Origin: Pseudomonas alcaligenes
GTDB lineage: Bacteria; Pseudomonadota; Gammaproteobacteria; Pseudomonadales; Pseudomonadaceae
Direction of reading: 5' to 3'
Length of the DNA: 64,000 nucleotides
NCBI RefSeq assembly: GCF_014490745.1
Contig: NZ_LZEU01000001.1
Coordinates: 2,631,501-2,695,500 of the forward strand
This document shows, in pieces, positions 49,031 to 60,965 of the stretch. A program made the position numbers and the translations under genes. How positions within the stretch are numbered: position 1 is the stretch's first letter; every line of letters starts with the position of its first letter. Below the pieces are notes generated by a model. That model saw only the letters and a program-made list of their open reading frames with translations. It ran no database searches and had not been told where the DNA came from.

Positions 49031-49738
49031 ATGACCGAGCTGGCTCGCCTCAAGTTCTACGCCACCCAGCCACACCCCTGCAGCTATCTGCCCGAGGAAC
49101 AGGCCACCACGCTGTTCCTCGACCCCAGCCAGCCCATGGATGTGCAGGTCTACGCCGAGCTGTCGGAAATGGGCTTTCGGCGCAGCGGCGATCATCTCTA
49201 TCGCCCGCACTGCCAGCGCTGCACCGCCTGCGTGCCGGCGCGCATCCCCGCCGATCAGTTCATCCCCAGTCGCCAGCAGAAGCGCATCCTTAAACGCAAC
49301 GCGCAGATCCAGGTGAAGGCCGTACGCCCTGCCTTCAACGAGGAGTACTACGACCTGTACGTGCGCTACATCGAGCAGCGCCACGCCGATGGCGACATGT
49401 ACCCGCCGAGCCGCGATCAGTTCAGCACCTTCCTGGTTCGCGACCTGCCCTTTGCCCGCTTCTACGAGTTCCGCCTGGATGGCCGCCTGCTGGCCGTGGC
49501 GGTTACCGACCTGCTGCCCAACGGTTTGTCGGCGGTCTATACCTTTTATGACCCCAGCGAAGAACGCCGCAGCCTGGGTCGTTTCGCCATCCTCTGGCAA
49601 ATCGGCGAAGCCGCCCGCCTGGGCCTGCAAGCCGTCTATCTCGGCTACTGGATCAAGAACTGCCGCAAGATGAGCTACAAGACCCAGTACCGCCCCATCG
49701 AGCTGTTCGTCAACCAACGCTGGGTCGCCCTCACCTGA
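49031..49738 (+). CDS. bpt: Aspartate/glutamate leucyltransferase Bpt
   Basis: A 235-residue transferase that adds leucine to N-terminal Asp or Glu, an N-degron arm related to eukaryotic ATE1. Hallmarks [39 protein letters not shown] and [23 protein letters not shown] 49031; a TTG two codons earlier is less likely. Confidence 0.94.
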   Translation: MTELARLKFYATQPHPCSYLPEEQATTLFLDPSQPMDVQVYAELSEMGFRRSGDHLYRPHCQRCTACVPARIPADQFIPSRQQKRILKRNAQIQVKAVRPAFNEEYYDLYVRYIEQRHADGDMYPPSRDQFSTFLVRDLPFARFYEFRLDGRLLAVAVTDLLPNGLSAVYTFYDPSEERRSLGRFAILWQIGEAARLGLQAVYLGYWIKNCRKMSYKTQYRPIELFVNQRWVALT

Positions 49739-49837
49739 ACCCTTGGCGGGAACTGGCGTTTTCGGGCACAATGCACGCCGCTTTTGCCTGGGGCCAGTTG
49801 CGCCGGGCCATTCATTGGATACCGAGGGCTTTACTGC

Positions 49838-50056
49838 ATGTCGAAAGAAGACAGCTTCGAAATGGAAGGCACTGTCGTCGACACCCTGCCCAACACCATG
49901 TTCCGCGTGGAGTTGGAAAACGGGCACGTCGTTACCGCGCATATCTCCGGAAAGATGCGCAAGAACTACATCCGCATTCTGACTGGCGACAAGGTTCGCG
50001 TCGAACTGACGCCCTATGACCTGAGCAAAGGCCGCATCACCTACCGCGCCCGCTAA
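49838..50056 (+). CDS. infA: Translation initiation factor IF-1
   Basis: A 72-residue S1-fold protein: [20 protein letters not shown], then [35 protein letters not shown]. It blocks the ribosomal A site during initiation. ATG 49838 is the standard start. Confidence 0.98.
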
Positions 50057-50070
50057 GCCCAGTCAAAACA

Positions 50071-50099
50071 AAAACGCCCGGCATCGCCGGGCGTTTTTG
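50071..50099 (+). terminator. Terminator between infA and clpA (convergent)
   Basis: AAAACGCCCGGC-ATC-GCCGGGCGTTTTT, perfect stem with A and T tails, usable from both sides. Confidence 0.9.
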
Positions 50100-50115
50100 C
50101 TTGCCTGCCTGTTAC

Positions 50116-52386
50116 TCAGGCCGGCTCTGCCGTGGTTTCGAACTCGAAGCGCAGCTCGCCGCCGACCAGGTCGACATGCACCACGCCACCATGCTCGGCC
50201 AACTCGCCGAACAGGATCTCCTCGGCCAGCGGCCGCTTGATCTTGTCCTGGATCAGTCGCGCCATCGGCCGTGCGCCCATCGCCACGTCGTAGCCCTTCT
50301 CGGCCAACCAACCGCGCGCGGTATCGCTTACCTCCAGCTGCACGTGCTTGTCCTCCAGCTGCGCCTGCAGCTCGATGAGGAACTTGTCGACGATGCTCTT
50401 GATCACTTCGTGGCTCAGGCGGCCGAACTGGATGATGGTATCCAGGCGGTTGCGGAACTCCGGCGTAAAGCTCTTCTTGATCACTTCCATGGCATCGGAC
50501 GAGTGATCCTGATGGGTAAAGCCGATCGACGCCCGCGCCGCGGTTTCCGCCCCGGCATTGGTGGTCATGATCAGGATCACGTTGCGGAAGTCCGCCTTGC
50601 GCCCGTTATTGTCGGTCAGGGTGCCGTGATCCATGACCTGCAGCAGCAGGTTGAAGACCTCCGGATGCGCCTTCTCGATCTCATCGAGTAGCAGCACACA
50701 GTGCGGCTGCTTGGTGATGGCCTCGGTCAGCAGGCCACCCTGGTCGAAACCGACATAGCCGGGCGGCGCACCGATCAGGCGCGACACGGTATGCCGCTCC
50801 ATGTACTCGGACATGTCGAAGCGCACCAGCTCGATCCCCATGGCCTTGGCCAGCTGACGAGCGGCCTCGGTCTTGCCCACCCCGGTCGGGCCGGCGAACA
50901 GGAAGGAACCCACCGGCTTGTCCGGCGCCTTGAGCCCGGCACGCGACAGCTTGATGGCGGTGGACAGCGAATCGATTGCCGCATCCTGACCGAACACAGT
51001 CAGCTTGAGATCGCGCTCCAGGTTGCGTAGCAGCTCCTTGTCGGAACTGGTGACGTGTTTCGGGGGAATCCGCGCGATCTTGGCGACAATGTCCTCGACC
51101 TGTGCCACCTCAATGCGCTTGGCTCGGCGCTCTTCCGGCTGCAGACGCTGGTAGGCGCCCGCCTCGTCGATCACGTCGATGGCCTTGTCCGGCATATGCC
51201 GGTCATTGATGTAGCGCGCAGCCAGCTCGGCCGCGGCACGCAGCGCCTCGTCGCTGTACTCGATATGGTGATGCTGCTCGAAGCGCGCCTTGAGCCCGCG
51301 CAGAATGCCGACGGTGTCCTCCACCGACGGCTCGCTGACGTCGACCTTCTGGAAGCGCCGTGCCAGAGCCCGATCCTTCTCGAAGATGCCGCGGAACTCC
51401 TGGAAGGTGGTGGAACCGATGCAACGGATCTCACCCGACGACAACAGCGGCTTGAGCAGGTTGGAGGCATCCATCACCCCGCCCGAGGCCGCTCCCGCAC
51501 CGATGATGGTGTGGATCTCGTCGATGAACAGAATCGCGTGCGGGCGCTTGCGCAGCTCGTTGAGCAGCGCCTTGAAGCGCTTCTCGAAGTCACCACGGTA
51601 TTTGGTACCCGCCAGCAGCGCACCAAGATCCAGCGAATAGACCACGCTGTCGGACAGCAGATCGGGCACCTGACCATCAACGATGCGCTTGGCCAGACCT
51701 TCGGCAATGGCGGTCTTGCCAACGCCAGCCTCGCCAACCAGCAGCGGATTGTTCTTGCGCCGCCGGGCAAGGATCTGCGCCACGCGCTCCACCTCGCTCT
51801 CGCGACCGACCAGCGGATCGATGCGACCCTGACGGGACAGCTCATTCAGGTTGCTGGCGTAGGCATCCAGCGGATTGCCGGTAGCAGCAGCCTCGCCCCC
51901 CTCGTCATCCTGCATTTCCTGCTCGTGCTCGGCATGATCCGCATGGCCCGGCACCTTGGAGATGCCATGGGCGATGTAATTGACCACGTCGATGCGCGCC
52001 ACGCTCTGCTGCTTGAGCAGGAACACGGCCTGGCTTTCCTGCTCGCTGAAGATCGCCACCAGCACGTTGGCGCCGGTCACTTCGCGCTTGCCGGAGCTCT
52101 GCACGTGGAACACGGCACGCTGCAGCACACGCTGGAAACCCAGGGTCGGCTGGGTTTCACGGTCTTCGTCATGCTGCGGAATCAGCGGCGTGGTGGAATC
52201 AATGAACTCCTGCAGGTCATGCCGGAGCTTGTCCAGATTGGCGCCACAGGCGCGCAGAACGGTGGCTGCAGCCTCGTTATCCAGCAAGGCAAGGAGCAGG
52301 TGCTCGACCGTCATGAATTCATGGCGCTTGGCACGAGCCTCCTTGAAGGCAAGATTGAGGGTGACTTCCAGCTCTCGATTCAACAT
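50116..52386 (-). CDS. clpA: ATP-dependent Clp protease ATP-binding subunit ClpA
   Basis: A 756-residue Hsp100 unfoldase feeding ClpP. N-domain 1-145 ([20 protein letters not shown]), D1 Walker [19 protein letters not shown] and Walker [16 protein letters not shown]2 Walker [19 protein letters not shown] and [20 protein letters not shown]. The start is ATG 52386 ([11 protein letters not shown]). It lies 29 bases after clpS on the same strand. Confidence 0.97.
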   Translation of the reverse strand: MLNRELEVTLNLAFKEARAKRHEFMTVEHLLLALLDNEAAATVLRACGANLDKLRHDLQEFIDSTTPLIPQHDEDRETQPTLGFQRVLQRAVFHVQSSGKREVTGANVLVAIFSEQESQAVFLLKQQSVARIDVVNYIAHGISKVPGHADHAEHEQEMQDDEGGEAAATGNPLDAYASNLNELSRQGRIDPLVGRESEVERVAQILARRRKNNPLLVGEAGVGKTAIAEGLAKRIVDGQVPDLLSDSVVYSLDLGALLAGTKYRGDFEKRFKALLNELRKRPHAILFIDEIHTIIGAGAASGGVMDASNLLKPLLSSGEIRCIGSTTFQEFRGIFEKDRALARRFQKVDVSEPSVEDTVGILRGLKARFEQHHHIEYSDEALRAAAELAARYINDRHMPDKAIDVIDEAGAYQRLQPEERRAKRIEVAQVEDIVAKIARIPPKHVTSSDKELLRNLERDLKLTVFGQDAAIDSLSTAIKLSRAGLKAPDKPVGSFLFAGPTGVGKTEAARQLAKAMGIELVRFDMSEYMERHTVSRLIGAPPGYVGFDQGGLLTEAITKQPHCVLLLDEIEKAHPEVFNLLLQVMDHGTLTDNNGRKADFRNVILIMTTNAGAETAARASIGFTHQDHSSDAMEVIKKSFTPEFRNRLDTIIQFGRLSHEVIKSIVDKFLIELQAQLEDKHVQLEVSDTARGWLAEKGYDVAMGARPMARLIQDKIKRPLAEEILFGELAEHGGVVHVDLVGGELRFEFETTAEPA

Positions 52387-52415
52387 AGCTTCACCTCTTA
52401 CCCAAGCGGCCGGTA

Positions 52416-52778
52416 TCAACCGTCCTTCTCTATCTCACAGAGTAGCGGATGCTGGCTTTCCCTGGCGTACTGGTTGACCTGCATGGCCTTGGTTTCGGCG
52501 ATATCGCGGGTGAACACCCCACAGATCGCCTTGCCCTCGGTATGCACGGTCAACATGATCTTGGTCGCCAGCTCGCGATTGTGGTTGAAGAACAGCTCCA
52601 ACACCTCAACGACGAAGTCCATCGGCGTGTAGTCGTCGTTGAACAACAGCACCTTGTACATCGGTGGCGCCTGTAACGACGGCTTGGCCTCTTGAACGGC
52701 CAGGTCGGAGGCATCGTCCTCTCGCGTAGCGGGGCGATCCTGATTGAATGTTAGTCGAATCTGACTGCTTGCATGCAT
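52416..52778 (-). CDS. clpS: ClpS adaptor
   Basis: A 120-residue N-recognin handing N-degron proteins to ClpA. Core motifs [20 protein letters not shown] and the substrate pocket region [20 protein letters not shown]. The N-terminal tail is longer than in E. coli. Divergent from cspD. Confidence 0.95.
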   Translation of the reverse strand: MHASSQIRLTFNQDRPATREDDASDLAVQEAKPSLQAPPMYKVLLFNDDYTPMDFVVEVLELFFNHNRELATKIMLTVHTEGKAICGVFTRDIAETKAMQVNQYARESQHPLLCEIEKDG

Positions 52779-53009
52779 GCTGAAATGAGATGTGTCGTGA
52801 CCGGGCGAACATTGATCCTAGACGGAGTTTGACAGGCTTCTCAGCCATCCGCCGGACTACCTTGACTAACGGCAAAACGGTGTTACAAACAGTGAATACC
52901 CGTCTCGGGTATCGGGGTTCCGCGCCCGCGCCCAGTCTGGTCGAAGTCACGCGCGGAGCTGAAGTGGATGATACTCCAGTGATGGAGTCCTTTGCAGAGG
53001 GATGTCAGC

Positions 53010-53273
53010 ATGCTTAGCGGTAAGGTCAAGTGGTTCAACAACGCCAAGGGCTACGGGTTCATCGTTGCCGATGGCCGAGATGAGGACCTGTTCGCCCACT
53101 ACTCGGCTATCCAGATGGACGGCTACAAGACTCTCAAGGCCGGCCAAGCGGTCAACTTCGATATTCTGCAAGGCCCAAAGGGTCTGCACGCCGTGAATAT
53201 CAGCCCGATCCTGGCAACCAGTGAATCCCCGGCAGCCACCAGCGCGCCGCAAAGCACTCCGGTAGAAGCCTGA
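53010..53273 (+). CDS. cspD: Cold-shock-domain protein CspD
   Basis: An 87-residue single-strand nucleic acid binder, related to the stationary-phase replication inhibitor CspD. RNP1 is KGYGFIV and RNP2 DLFAHYSAI; a short S/T/P-rich tail follows. The gene sits 230 bases divergent from clpS, the common clpS-cspD pair. Confidence 0.93.
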   Translation: MLSGKVKWFNNAKGYGFIVADGRDEDLFAHYSAIQMDGYKTLKAGQAVNFDILQGPKGLHAVNISPILATSESPAATSAPQSTPVEA

Positions 53274-53288
53274 TTCAGAGCCCAGAAT

Positions 53289-53319
53289 GAAAAAGGCCGG
53301 TCACTGACCGGCCTTTTTC
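53289..53319. terminator. Bidirectional terminator between cspD and icd
   Basis: AAAAAGGCCGGTCA-C-TGACCGGCCTTTTT between convergent genes, perfect stem with both tails. Confidence 0.9.
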
Positions 53320-53334
53320 GTTACAGCAGGTTAC

Positions 53335-54591
53335 TTACATGTGGGCGATGGTGGCGTCGCCGAACTCGGAGCAGGACAGCAGAGTGGCACCGTCCATCAG
53401 ACGCTCGAAGTCATAGGTCACGGTCTTGGCGGAAATCGCGCCATTGGTGCCCTTGATGATCAGGTCTGCAGCCTCGAGCCAGCCCATGTGACGCAGCATC
53501 ATCTCGGCCGAGAGGATGACCGAACCCGGGTTGACCTTGTCCTGACCGGCGTACTTCGGCGCAGTGCCGTGAGTCGCTTCGAACATGGCAACGGTGTCGG
53601 ACAGGTTGGCACCCGGCGCGATACCGATACCACCCACTTCGGCCGCCAGGGCGTCGGACAGGTAGTCACCGTTCAGGTTCAGGGTGGCAATCACGTCGTA
53701 CTCGGCCGGACGCAGCAGGATCTGTTGCAGCATGGCGTCAGCGATGGCGTCCTTGACCACGACCTTCTTGCCGGTTTTCGGGTTGGTGAACTGCATCCAC
53801 GGGCCGCCGTCCAGCAGCTCGGCGCCGAACTCGTCACGCGCAACTTCATAGCCCCAATCTTTGAAGGCACCTTCGGTGAACTTCATGATGTTGCCTTTGT
53901 GCACGATGGTCAGCGACTCGCGGTCGTTGTCAACGATGTACTGCAGGGCCTTGCGCACCAGGCGCTTGGTGCCCTCTTTGGAGACCGGCTTGACGCCGAT
54001 GCCGCAGTCCTGGTCGAAACGGATCTTGGTGACGCCCATTTCTTCCTTCAGGAACTTGATGACCTTGGTCGCTTCCGGCGAACCGGCCTTCCACTCGATA
54101 CCGGCATAAATGTCTTCGGAGTTTTCGCGGAAAATGGTCATGTCGACATCACCCGGCTTCTTCACCGGGCTCGGCACGCCTTCGAACCAGCGCACCGGGC
54201 GCAGGCAGACGTACAGGTCGAGCTCCTGGCGCAGGGCCACGTTCAGCGAACGGATGCCACCACCGACCGGAGTGGTCAGCGGGCCTTTGATCGAAACGAC
54301 GTAGTCACGTACGGCTTCCAAGGTTTCCTTCGGCAGCCAGGTGTCCTGGTCGTAGACCTGGGTGGCTTTCTCACCGGCGTAGACTTCCATCCACGAAATT
54401 TTGCGCTTGCCGCCGTAGGCTTTCTCAACAGCCGCATCCACGACTTTGATCATTACCGGACTGATATCGACACCAATGCCATCACCCTCGATGAAGGGGA
54501 TGATCGGGTTGTTCGGCACGTTCAAGGTCATGTCGGCGTTGACGGTAATTTTGTCACCGTTCGCAGGCACCTGGATCTTCTGGTATCCCAT
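53335..54591 (-). CDS. icd: Isocitrate dehydrogenase, NADP-dependent (dimeric)
   Basis: A 418-residue TCA enzyme competing with isocitrate lyase for isocitrate. Phosphorylation/substrate serine region [20 protein letters not shown], metal-binding [17 protein letters not shown] and NADP segment [15 protein letters not shown]. Start ATG 54591 ([10 protein letters not shown]). In P. aeruginosa the monomeric isozyme gene idh is, from memory, next door; it is absent here, with a nudix gene directly divergent. Palindromes upstream may tie it to the same regulator as aceA. Confidence 0.96.
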   Translation of the reverse strand: MGYQKIQVPANGDKITVNADMTLNVPNNPIIPFIEGDGIGVDISPVMIKVVDAAVEKAYGGKRKISWMEVYAGEKATQVYDQDTWLPKETLEAVRDYVVSIKGPLTTPVGGGIRSLNVALRQELDLYVCLRPVRWFEGVPSPVKKPGDVDMTIFRENSEDIYAGIEWKAGSPEATKVIKFLKEEMGVTKIRFDQDCGIGVKPVSKEGTKRLVRKALQYIVDNDRESLTIVHKGNIMKFTEGAFKDWGYEVARDEFGAELLDGGPWMQFTNPKTGKKVVVKDAIADAMLQQILLRPAEYDVIATLNLNGDYLSDALAAEVGGIGIAPGANLSDTVAMFEATHGTAPKYAGQDKVNPGSVILSAEMMLRHMGWLEAADLIIKGTNGAISAKTVTYDFERLMDGATLLSCSEFGDATIAHM

Positions 54592-54681
54592 GCTGGACTC
54601 CGTTGTTTTCGTGGTCTGACAGTCCGTCACGCGGATGGCGTGACGGAAGGAACTTTTGGTCTCGGAAAGGCGCTGCATTCT

Positions 54682-54696
54682 TGTAGTTTTTCTACA
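54682..54696. promoter_or_regulatory. Palindrome TGTAG-N5-CTACA upstream of icd (site 1)
   Basis: TGTAGTTTTTCTACA, a perfect five-base-arm palindrome about 90 bases before the icd start. The TGTAGT/ACTACA arms are those I recall for the carbon regulator RccR in Pseudomonas; assignment is inferred. Confidence 0.5.
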
Positions 54697-54775
54697 GAAA
54701 GTCACGCACTTTTCGACATTTCCTTACCGCAATGCGGCGGCGAGAGCAGCGCCAATGCTGCCTCGCAGAGCTTCC

Positions 54776-54790
54776 TGTAGTCAAACTACA
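54776..54790. promoter_or_regulatory. Palindrome TGTAG-N5-CTACA upstream of icd (site 2)
   Basis: TGTAGTCAAACTACA, same arms and spacing as site 1, 94 bases away (about nine helix turns). A third half-site ACTACA lies at 54798-54803. Two sites could support looping. Confidence 0.55.
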
Positions 54791-54915
54791 GAGAGCACTA
54801 CAAAACTCCACCGGAAGAACGACTTTATCCTAGCAGCTTGCCCCCGAAATGCGCTCGATCTGGTCGCAAGCGGTATCTGCCGCTAACATCCGCCGGCCAA
54901 TTTGCGGAGGCTTGT

Positions 54916-55362
54916 ATGCGCTTCACCCCCCACGTCACCGTCGCCACCGTGGTCGAAGATCAGGGGCGCTTCCTGCTGGTCGAGGAGCTGGCCGGCGGCC
55001 AGGCAGTATTTAACCAGCCTGCCGGCCACCTGGAAGCCGACGAAAGTCTGATCGACGCCGCCCTGCGCGAAACCCTCGAGGAAACCAGCTGGGAGGTCGA
55101 GCTGACCGCCGTGACCGGCATCTACCTCTATACCGCCCCCAGCAACGGCGTGACCTACCAGCGCGTGTGCTTTGCCGCCAAGCCGCTGCGCCACCTGCCG
55201 GACAGCCCGCTGGACGACGGCATCATCGGCCCGCGCTGGCTGACTCGCGCCGAACTGGCCAGCCAGCCCGAGCGCTGGCGCAGCGAACTGGTGCTGCGCT
55301 GCATCGACGACTACCTGGCCGGCGAGCGCTTCCCCCTGAGCCTGATCCGCAATCCGGCCTGA
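54916..55362 (+). CDS. nudJ: Nudix hydrolase, NudJ-like
   Basis: A 149-residue Nudix phosphatase. The Nudix box is GHLEADESLIDAALRETLEE followed by TSWEV, intact apart from the final G replaced. NudJ-type enzymes act on thiamine pyrophosphate precursors and nucleoside di/triphosphates. It lies 82 bases before mnmA and may be co-transcribed. Confidence 0.85.
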   Translation: MRFTPHVTVATVVEDQGRFLLVEELAGGQAVFNQPAGHLEADESLIDAALRETLEETSWEVELTAVTGIYLYTAPSNGVTYQRVCFAAKPLRHLPDSPLDDGIIGPRWLTRAELASQPERWRSELVLRCIDDYLAGERFPLSLIRNPA

Positions 55363-55443
55363 TCCACGCTCCGCGCTGATTCGCCGCCAGCGCCCGGTGC
55401 CTGATAGAATTCGCGTTTTATTGCAGTCACCCCACTGATTCCT

Positions 55444-56574
55444 ATGCCTGAAGCCCCAGTTGTTCCGCCCAAAGGACGCGTGATCGTCGGCATGTCCGGC
55501 GGCGTGGACTCCTCCGTTTCCGCCGTTCTGCTCCTCGAGCAGGGTTACCAGGTGGAAGGCCTGTTCATGAAGAACTGGGAAGAGGACGACGGCACCGAAT
55601 ACTGCACCGCCATGACCGACCTGGCCGATGCCCAGGCAGTCTGCGACCGCATCGGCATCAAACTGCACACCGCCAACTTCGCCGCGGAATACTGGGACAA
55701 CGTGTTCGAGCACTTCCTCGCCGAGTACAAGGCCGGGCGCACGCCGAACCCGGACATCCTGTGCAACCGCGAGATCAAGTTCAAAGCCTTCCTCGACTAC
55801 GCCCTGAGCCTGGGCGCCGACCTGATCGCCACCGGCCACTACGTGCGCCGCCGCGATGTCGACGGCCGCAGCGAACTGCTCAAGGGTCTCGACCCGAACA
55901 AGGATCAGAGCTACTTCCTGCACGCCGTCGGCGGCGAGCAGATCGGCCGCACCCTGTTCCCGGTCGGCGAACTGGAGAAGCCGCAGGTGCGCGCCATCGC
56001 CGAGAAGCACGGCCTGGCCACCGCCAAGAAGAAGGACTCGACTGGCATCTGCTTTATCGGCGAGCGCCGCTTCAGCGACTTCCTCAAGCAGTACCTGCCC
56101 GCCCAGCCCGGCAATATCGAAACCACCGAGGGCGAGGTGATCGGCCGCCACCACGGCCTGATGTATCACACCATCGGCCAGCGCCAGGGCCTGGGTATCG
56201 GCGGCCTCAAGGACGCCAGCGACGAACCCTGGTACGTACTGGCCAAGGACTTGAGCCGCAACGTGCTGCTGGTCGGCCAGGGCAACGAACACCCCTGGCT
56301 GTTCAGCCGCGCCCTGCTCGCCTCGGAAATCTACTGGGTCAACCCCGTCGACCTGAGCACCCCGCGCCAGCTCAGCGCCAAGGTGCGCTACCGTCAGGGC
56401 GATCAGGCCTGCACCCTGGAAAAAACCGCCAGCGGCTATCGCGCCGTGTTTGCCGAGCCGCAACGCGCCGTCACCCCCGGCCAGTCCGTGGTGTTCTACG
56501 ACGGTGAAATCTGCCTCGGCGGCGGCGTGATCGAAAGCGCCGAACCCTGGTTCGATGGGGCTGGCCTGGCATGA
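55444..56574 (+). CDS. mnmA: tRNA 2-thiouridylase MnmA
   Basis: A 376-residue enzyme that adenylates U34 of Lys, Glu and Gln tRNAs and adds sulfur delivered by TusE. PP-loop [15 protein letters not shown], nucleophile cysteine in [13 protein letters not shown], persulfide cysteine in [12 protein letters not shown]. Same pathway as tusDCBE 18 kb away. Confidence 0.97.
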   Translation: MPEAPVVPPKGRVIVGMSGGVDSSVSAVLLLEQGYQVEGLFMKNWEEDDGTEYCTAMTDLADAQAVCDRIGIKLHTANFAAEYWDNVFEHFLAEYKAGRTPNPDILCNREIKFKAFLDYALSLGADLIATGHYVRRRDVDGRSELLKGLDPNKDQSYFLHAVGGEQIGRTLFPVGELEKPQVRAIAEKHGLATAKKKDSTGICFIGERRFSDFLKQYLPAQPGNIETTEGEVIGRHHGLMYHTIGQRQGLGIGGLKDASDEPWYVLAKDLSRNVLLVGQGNEHPWLFSRALLASEIYWVNPVDLSTPRQLSAKVRYRQGDQACTLEKTASGYRAVFAEPQRAVTPGQSVVFYDGEICLGGGVIESAEPWFDGAGLA

Positions 56575-57191
56575 GCAGCACCCGCGAACAACTGATTGCT
56601 CTGGCCGCGGTATTCCAGACCGCCAGCCTGGTCGACAAACTGGCCCGCACCGGCCAGGTCAGCGAAGCCGACACCGCCTGCCTGCTCGGCAGCCTGCTGG
56701 TACGCGACCCGCAGAGCACCCTGGAAGTCTACGGCGGTGACGACCTCAATCTGCGCGAAGGCTACAAGGCCCTGGCCAGCGCCCTCGAGCGCAACCCGGC
56801 GAGCCTGCAACGTGACCCGCTGCGCTACGCCCTGCTGCTGCTCGGCCTGGAGCGCCAGTTGGCCAAGCGCGACGACCTGCTGCAGGTGATCGGCAACCGC
56901 CTGGATCAGATCCAGCTGCAGGTCGGCCACTTCGGCCTGACCCACGACAACGTGGTGGCCGCCTGCGGCTCGCTGTACCAGGACACCATCAGCACCTTCC
57001 GCCAGCGCATCCAGGTGCAGGGCGACATGCGCTTCCTGCAGCAGGCCGCCGTCGCCTCCAAAGTGCGCGCCCTGCTTCTCACCGGCATCCGCTCGGCGCG
57101 CCTGTGGCGCCAGCTCGGCGGGCACCGCTGGCAGCTGGTGTTCAGCCGCGGCAAGTTGCTCAAAGAGCTCTACCCCCTGCTCCGCCCCTGA
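56571..57191 (+). CDS. hflD: Lysogenisation regulator HflD homologue
   Basis: A 206-residue helical, peripheral membrane protein. Segments [20 protein letters not shown] and [20 protein letters not shown] match HflD, which in E. coli affects lambda CII stability. Real cellular role is unclear. The start overlaps the mnmA stop (ATGA), the conserved mnmA-hflD-purB order. Confidence 0.93.
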   Translation: MSSTREQLIALAAVFQTASLVDKLARTGQVSEADTACLLGSLLVRDPQSTLEVYGGDDLNLREGYKALASALERNPASLQRDPLRYALLLLGLERQLAKRDDLLQVIGNRLDQIQLQVGHFGLTHDNVVAACGSLYQDTISTFRQRIQVQGDMRFLQQAAVASKVRALLLTGIRSARLWRQLGGHRWQLVFSRGKLLKELYPLLRP

Positions 57192-57269
57192 ATCCCACAG
57201 CACACCATCACTGCACTGCCTCGAGCGCCTGTCGCCGAGGCGCGGCGGAGCCGGCGAATTCGTGTATGA

Positions 57270-58682
<1,413 letters not shown>

Positions 58683-58700
58683 CCGGCGCCTTCCAATTGC

Positions 58701-58730
58701 ACGCCCGGCTGTGCCGGGCGTTTTTATTTC
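58701..58730 (+). terminator. Terminator of purB
   Basis: CACGCCCGGC-TG-TGCCGGGCGTTTTTATTT, stem of about nine pairs with a T-run. Confidence 0.85.
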
Positions 58731-58742
58731 AAAGGCTCGCAC

Positions 58743-59909
58743 ATGACTACTGACGCACCCCTGCAACTCCTTGGCGGCATTTCAGCCCGTGAATTTCTGC
58801 GCGACTACTGGCAGAAGAAGCCCCTGCTGATCCGCCAGGCCATCCCCGACTTCGAAAGCCCGATCAGCCCGGACGAGCTGGCCGGCCTGGCCCTGGAAGA
58901 AGAAGTCGAGTCGCGCCTGGTCATCGAGCACGGCGCCCACCCTTGGGAGCTGCGCCGCGGCCCGTTCGCCGAAGACAGCTTCAGCGACCTGCCGGAGCGC
59001 GACTGGACCCTGCTGGTGCAGGCCGTCGACCAGTTCGTGCCGGAAGTCGCCGAACTGCTCAAGGAATTCAACTTCCTGCCCAACTGGCGCATCGACGACG
59101 TGATGATCAGCTTCGCCGCGCCCGGCGGCGGCGTCGGCCCGCACTACGACAACTACGACGTGTTTCTGCTCCAGGCCCACGGCCAGCGCCGCTGGCGCAT
59201 CGGCCAGATGTGCGACAGCGACAGCGCCCTGCTGAGCCATGCCGACCTGCGCATCCTCGCCGACTTCGAGCAGACCGAGGAATGGGTGCTGGAGCCCGGC
59301 GACATGCTCTACCTGCCGCCGCGCCTGGCCCACTTCGGCACCGCCGAGGATGACTGCATGACCTACTCGGTGGGCTTCCGCGCGCCCAGCGCCGCCGAAG
59401 TGCTGACCCACTTCACCGACTTCCTCGCCCAGTTCCTGCCGGACGAGGAGCGCTACAGCGACGCCGGCATGCAGCCCAGCGACGACCCGCACCAGATCCA
59501 GCGCGACGCCCTCGACCGCCTCAAGGCCCTGCTGGCCGAGCACATGGGCGACGAGCGCCTGCTGCTAACCTGGTTCGGCCAGTTCATGACCGAGCCGCGC
59601 TACCCGGAACTGGTTGCCGGCAGCGACATCAGCGAGGAAGAGTTCCAGAGCGCCCTCGACGACGGCGCCGTACTGGTACGCAACCCCAGCTCGCGCCTGG
59701 CCTGGAGCGAGATCGACCTCGGCCTGGTGCTGTTCGCCAGCGGCCAGAGCCGCCTGCTGCCAGGTCATCTGAAGGAACTGTTGAAGCTGGTCTGCGCTGC
59801 CGAGGCACTGCACGCGGAAAACCTCGGCCAATGGCTGGCCGACGAAGAGGGGCGTAAGCTGCTCTGTGAACTGGTCAAGCAAGGAAGTCTGGAGTTTGCT
59901 GATGAGTGA
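58743..59909 (+). CDS. roxA: Ribosomal protein uL16 arginine 3-hydroxylase (RoxA/YcfD)
   Basis: A 388-residue JmjC-type Fe(II)/2-oxoglutarate oxygenase that hydroxylates an arginine in ribosomal protein uL16. Metal triad from HYDNYDVF (HxD) and LAHFGTA; ISAREFLRDYWQKKPLLIRQ opens the cupin. C-terminal winged-helix part completes the family length. It overlaps the next gene by eight bases. Confidence 0.92.
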   Translation: MTTDAPLQLLGGISAREFLRDYWQKKPLLIRQAIPDFESPISPDELAGLALEEEVESRLVIEHGAHPWELRRGPFAEDSFSDLPERDWTLLVQAVDQFVPEVAELLKEFNFLPNWRIDDVMISFAAPGGGVGPHYDNYDVFLLQAHGQRRWRIGQMCDSDSALLSHADLRILADFEQTEEWVLEPGDMLYLPPRLAHFGTAEDDCMTYSVGFRAPSAAEVLTHFTDFLAQFLPDEERYSDAGMQPSDDPHQIQRDALDRLKALLAEHMGDERLLLTWFGQFMTEPRYPELVAGSDISEEEFQSALDDGAVLVRNPSSRLAWSEIDLGLVLFASGQSRLLPGHLKELLKLVCAAEALHAENLGQWLADEEGRKLLCELVKQGSLEFADE

Positions 59910-60327
59910 GATTCACGTCCGCCTGGCCCACTGGCAGAAGGACAATGCCGACCTGCGACGCATCCGCGAAGCGGTGTTCATCGCCGAACAGGCGGTGCCC
60001 GCCGAACTCGAATGGGATGACGAGGATATCGAGGCCGTGCACTTCCTCGCCTGCGAAGGCGACTACCCGATCGGCACCGCGCGCCTGCTGGCCGACGGCC
60101 AGATCGGCCGCGTCTCGGTGCTCAAGGACTGGCGCGGCCTCAAGGTTGGCGATGCACTGATGCACGCCGCCATCGCCGCCGCCGAGCAGCGCGGGCAGAA
60201 GGTGCAGAAGCTCAGCGCCCAGGTGCATGCCAGCGCCTTCTACGAGCGCCTGGGCTTCCACATCGAGGGCGGCGAATACCTGGAAGCAGGCATCCCCCAC
60301 GTACTGATGGTTCGCCACAGCAGCTAG
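59902..60327 (+). CDS. GNAT family acetyltransferase
   Basis: A 141-residue N-acetyltransferase: RRIREAVFIAEQAVPAELEW, IGRVSVLKDWRGLKVGDALM (acetyl-CoA loop) and QVHASAFYERLGFHIEGGEY. ElaA/YjcF-type in length. Substrate unknown. It overlaps roxA and is followed by a gene 8 bases on, so all four genes up to 61771 look like one operon. Confidence 0.88.
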   Translation: MSEIHVRLAHWQKDNADLRRIREAVFIAEQAVPAELEWDDEDIEAVHFLACEGDYPIGTARLLADGQIGRVSVLKDWRGLKVGDALMHAAIAAAEQRGQKVQKLSAQVHASAFYERLGFHIEGGEYLEAGIPHVLMVRHSS

Positions 60328-60335
60328 AGAGCAGC

Positions 60336-60965
60336 ATGAACGACGAAAGCGCCCCGCTGGACGAAAACGAAACCGAATTACCGGCCATCGATTTCCATTC
60401 ACCGGGGCGCTTTGCCGTGCACAATCCTGCCCTGCCGCCGAACGAATTCGCGCCGCGTGAGCCCGCCCCCTTCCAGCTGGCCAGCCACTCGCCACTCGAG
60501 CGCTTCGAGCTGCCCGAACAGGCCCAGGCCCACGCCTTGGCACTGCTGCAGCAGGCCCGGCACAGCCTGTGCCTGTACAGCACCGATCTGGAACCCTGGC
60601 TGTACAACCACAGCAGCGCGCAGGAGGCCTGCACCCGCCTGCTCCTGGCCAACCCGCGCAACCGCCTGCGCATCCTCCTGCGCGATGTCAGCCGCCCGGT
60701 CAAGCAGGGCCATCGCCTGCTCAACCTGGCACGCCGCCTGACCAGCAACCTGCAGATCCGCCGCATCAATCCGGATCTGCCCAGCGAGGAAGTCGCCTAC
60801 CTGCTGGCCGACGGCCACGGCCTGCTGCTGCGCCCGCAACCCGATCAGCATGCCGGCTACGCTCTGTACAACGACCCCGGCCGCGTCCGCCTGCGCCAGG
60901 CGCAGTTCGACCAGGCCTGGGACAACAGCCTTCTCGACCCCGATCTGCGGAGCTTCCTGCTATGA
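60336..60965 (+). CDS. DUF7931-type hypothetical protein
   Basis: A 209-residue protein with no signal peptide. Middle part HALALLQQARHSLCLYSTDL and NRLRILLRDVSRPVKQGHRL resembles a phospholipase-D-like fold without the HKD motif, as in the DUF7931 domain often found beside GNAT genes in Pseudomonas. Function unknown. Its stop overlaps the next start as ATGA. Confidence 0.7.
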   Translation: MNDESAPLDENETELPAIDFHSPGRFAVHNPALPPNEFAPREPAPFQLASHSPLERFELPEQAQAHALALLQQARHSLCLYSTDLEPWLYNHSSAQEACTRLLLANPRNRLRILLRDVSRPVKQGHRLLNLARRLTSNLQIRRINPDLPSEEVAYLLADGHGLLLRPQPDQHAGYALYNDPGRVRLRQAQFDQAWDNSLLDPDLRSFLL

